Shown here piece by piece: positions 6,799 through 8,246 of a stretch of DNA of 8,246 nt. The DNA comes from Desulfuromonadales bacterium. Its GTDB lineage: Bacteria > Desulfobacterota > Desulfuromonadia > Desulfuromonadales > UBA2294. The notes under the pieces were generated by a model that did no database searches, was not told where the DNA came from, and was given only the letters and a program-made list of their open reading frames with translations. The first letter of the stretch is position 1. Each line of letters starts with the position of its first letter. The stretch covers positions 1-8,246 of the forward strand of contig JACUTX010000108.1 of NCBI GenBank assembly GCA_014859615.1, in the 5' to 3' direction. A program made the position numbers and the translations under genes.

Positions 6799-7179
6799 TC
6801 ACTTTTTCTTGTAGACGTCCTCGGGGTTGAAGAGTGGCTGCGAGTTTTCAACCCACTCCCCGTTTTCCCAGCGGGTAAAAAAACAGCTGCGGTTCCCGGT
6901 GTGGCAGGCGGCCGGGCCGTTCTGTCTGACTTTGATAACGACGGTGTCGGCATCGCAGTCGGTTAAAACTTCGACCACTTCTTGTGTATTCCCCGACTCT
7001 TCCCCCTTCATCCAGTGCCGGTTACGACTCCGGCTGAAAAACCATGTTTTGCCGTCGCGCAAGGTATTCTCAAGGGTTTTTTTATCCATGAACGCAACCA
7101 TCAGGATTTCGCCATTCTCATAATCCTGAATGACTGCCGGAATCAGGCCCCCCATTTTGTCAAAGTCGATTTCAGTCAC
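6799..7179 (-). CDS. hisI: Phosphoribosyl-AMP cyclohydrolase HisI
   Basis: HisI hydrolyses the purine ring of phosphoribosyl-AMP, the third step of histidine synthesis, in the cytoplasm. The 126-residue product is a stand-alone cyclohydrolase without a HisE domain. It shows FDKMGGLIPAV (6-16), VAFMDKKTL (28-36), TWFFSRSRN (45-53), WMKGEESGNTQ (56-66), DCDADT with Asp74, 76 and 78 (magnesium site), and the zinc cysteines Cys75, Cys92 (in AACHTG) and Cys99 (SCF). The start is taken as GTG at 7179-7177. AAGGGAG lies 6 bases before it, and the family pattern begins with this (V/M)xEIDF. An ATG at 7200 would add seven residues (MRTREND) but lacks a ribosome site and would lie almost at the predicted transcript start. 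The gene converges on the radical SAM gene with a 66-base gap in which I see no clear terminator. Confidence 0.95.
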   Translation of the reverse strand: MTEIDFDKMGGLIPAVIQDYENGEILMVAFMDKKTLENTLRDGKTWFFSRSRNRHWMKGEESGNTQEVVEVLTDCDADTVVIKVRQNGPAACHTGNRSCFFTRWENGEWVENSQPLFNPEDVYKKK

Positions 7180-7185
7180 GTCGTT

Positions 7186-7192
7186 CTCCCTT
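7186..7192 (-). promoter_or_regulatory. Ribosome binding site of hisI
   Basis: On the minus strand AAGGGAG (plus-strand CTCCCTT) stands 6 bases before GTG 7179. It decides the start in favour of GTG, since it lies inside the longer reading that begins at ATG 7200. Confidence 0.75.
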
Positions 7193-7211
7193 GTTCGCAT
7201 TGCCGGGTTCT

Positions 7212-7241
7212 TTAATACCGTTTTTAATCGATTGATGTCAA
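7212..7241 (-). promoter_or_regulatory. Sigma-70-type promoter of hisI
   Basis: On the minus strand a perfect -35 TTGACA (plus 7236-7241) and a -10 TATTAA (plus 7212-7217) stand 18 bases apart. Transcription would start near 7205, giving a leader of about 25 bases before GTG 7179 that contains the ribosome site. This fits the GTG start and leaves hisI as its own unit here. Confidence 0.65.
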
Positions 7242-7278
7242 CGTGGACGACCTTCTGTTTAAAAGATTTTATAGTTCC

Positions 7279-7303
7279 GTCGATCGGGGCTTCCCCGTTC
7301 GGC
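7279..7303 (+). promoter_or_regulatory. Inverted repeat upstream of azlC
   Basis: GTCGA (7279-7283) and CGGGG (7285-7289) pair with CCCCG (7293-7297) and TCGGC (7299-7303) around a three-base CTT. One T-T mismatch and one G-T pair are included. It lies 60 bases before the azlC start. A TATAGT at 7270-7275 resembles a -10 box but has no good -35; if it is the promoter, the repeat sits over the transcript start, like an operator. If transcription starts farther upstream, it is a leader hairpin. No T-run follows, so a terminator is unlikely. Confidence 0.4.
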
Positions 7304-7362
7304 TCTTCCTCTTTATACTGCTAGAAATTTATCAGTACGTAACAAGGGATATTCTCTTCTTT

Positions 7363-8088
7363 ATGACAGACGATCTTTCTTGCTCGAAAAAGGGTTCGCG
7401 CTGGCAGACAGTACGTGATGGTCTGATAGGTGCCTGGCCGATCTGCCTCGGATATTTTCCGATCGGGATGGCGCTCGGTCTGCTGGCTCGACAATCCGGG
7501 TTGACGCCGTTCGATATCGGTCTGATGTCGCTGCTGGTGTTTGCCGGCAGCGCGCAATTTATCGCTGTCGCTATGATCGGCGAAGGCGCTTCAGCGCTGT
7601 CGATTATTTTAACCACCTTTGTTGTCAATTTTCGTCATCTGTTAATGAGTTCGTCGTTGGCCCCGCAGTTGTACGGGGTGCAGCGTGGTTTTCTTTGTCT
7701 GTTGGCCTACGGCGTAACGGATGAAAGTTATGCGGTCAATACGACCCGTTTTCATCAGGGGGGGTGGGATCGGTGGCACGCTTTGGTGCTGCATCATGCC
7801 GCCAACACGACATGGTTTGTCGCCACACTGACCGGGGCTCTGGTTGGCACCCTGGTGCCGCAAGGAGCTTTCGGGATCGATTTTGCCCTGCCGGCCATGT
7901 TTCTGGTTCTGCTGGTTTATCAGTTTCATAATCGTCTCCATGTACTCGTCGCGATCATTGCTGCCGTGGTCAGCATCTTCTGTTATCTGATCCTCCCCGG
8001 CGATGGCTATGCTGTGATTGCAGCGGTGGTGGCGGCGAGTTGCGGCTATCTGGTGCAGCGTCGCGGCGATCGAAAGCGAAGTGTATGA
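7363..8088 (+). CDS. azlC: AzlC family branched-chain amino acid exporter, large subunit
   Basis: AzlC and the small membrane protein AzlD form an inner-membrane exporter of branched-chain amino acids and some analogues. The 241-residue product has the family length and several membrane segments: about 21-42, 51-72, 77-98, 142-165, 175-188, 194-211 and 214-231. Family patterns seen are GYFPIGMALG (30-39), VFAGSAQF (59-66), VNFRHLLMSSSLAP (88-101), YGVTDESYA (116-124) and VYQFHNRL (185-192). ATG 7363 is chosen because it leaves the usual short polar N-terminus before the first family block. AAGGGA at 7344-7349 is 13 bases away, which is long for a ribosome site. The frame stays open to GTG 7243, but that extension is unlike the family and would span the inverted repeat. 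The stop overlaps azlD as ATGA. The exact substrate cannot be read from sequence. Confidence 0.9.
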   Translation: MTDDLSCSKKGSRWQTVRDGLIGAWPICLGYFPIGMALGLLARQSGLTPFDIGLMSLLVFAGSAQFIAVAMIGEGASALSIILTTFVVNFRHLLMSSSLAPQLYGVQRGFLCLLAYGVTDESYAVNTTRFHQGGWDRWHALVLHHAANTTWFVATLTGALVGTLVPQGAFGIDFALPAMFLVLLVYQFHNRLHVLVAIIAAVVSIFCYLILPGDGYAVIAAVVAASCGYLVQRRGDRKRSV

Positions 8089-8246
8089 ACTATCCGGACT
8101 ATCTCTACCTGCTGCTCGGTATGGGTCTGGTGACTTATCTTCCGCGCATGGTGCCACTGGTGATGCTTGCCAACCGTAAACTTCCAGAAGGGGTGGTTGA
8201 TTGGCTCAATTTTATTCCGGTCGCGATCCTTGCAGCTCTGGTTGCT
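8085..8246 (+). CDS. azlD: AzlD family transporter small subunit (3' end outside window)
   Basis: AzlD is the small partner of AzlC, usually about 100 residues with three or four membrane segments; the pair exports branched-chain amino acids. The first 54 residues are present. The start is MNYPDYLYLLLGMGLVTYLP with an RMVPL motif, a typical AzlD opening, then a basic loop (NRKLPEGVVDW) and the start of a second hydrophobic segment (FIPVAILAALVA). The ATG at 8085 overlaps the azlC stop by four bases, so translation is probably coupled and the subunits made together. The ribosome site is weak, which fits coupling. The remainder is cut by the window edge, so completeness cannot be judged. Confidence 0.9.
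   Translation, partial: MNYPDYLYLLLGMGLVTYLPRMVPLVMLANRKLPEGVVDWLNFIPVAILAALVA

Overview
This window carries the 3' end of a division and cell wall (dcw) cluster, followed by three unrelated accessory or metabolic units. Gene order on the + strand is murB (3' part only), ddl, ftsQ, ftsA and ftsZ. A strong intrinsic terminator follows, then a B12-binding-like radical SAM protein of unknown function. On the opposite strand is hisI. Reading away from hisI is an azlC-azlD pair for branched-chain amino acid export, whose azlD is cut by the right edge. No mobile element, CRISPR array, tRNA or rRNA was seen.

The gene order murB-ddl-ftsQ-ftsA-ftsZ, the stand-alone HisI, the form of the radical SAM protein and the moderately GC-rich codon use all suggest a Gram-negative bacterium of the Desulfuromonadales type (Geobacter, Pelobacter or Desulfuromonas relatives). 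This placement rests on remembered family resemblance; no search was run.

Region 1 (1-4910) is one co-directional unit. MurB and Ddl make peptidoglycan precursors. FtsQ is the periplasmic divisome scaffold, FtsA is the actin-like membrane anchor, and FtsZ is the tubulin-like ring polymer. murB and ddl abut or overlap, ddl and ftsQ are 19 bases apart, and ftsQ-ftsA and ftsA-ftsZ have gaps of 78 and 65 bases. The ftsA-ftsZ gap holds a clean hairpin. FtsZ ends in the usual C-terminal peptide, and a near copy of that peptide lies 27 residues earlier in the linker. Between the ftsZ stop and the terminator lie about 200 bases without a convincing gene but with several nested inverted repeats. This is either a long structured 3' UTR or a small RNA.

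Region 2 (4911-6798) holds the radical SAM gene, which contains several homopolymer runs including eight Gs. A 66-base convergent gap with no clear terminator separates it from hisI.

Region 3 (6799-8246) has hisI leftward and azlCD rightward from a shared intergenic region. hisI has a recognisable sigma-70 promoter and a good ribosome binding site, which together favour a GTG start over the longer ATG reading. The azlC leader contains a GC-rich inverted repeat. No gene system that looks wholly new was found. The best candidates for a second look are the doubled FtsZ tail peptide and the structured RNA region after ftsZ.
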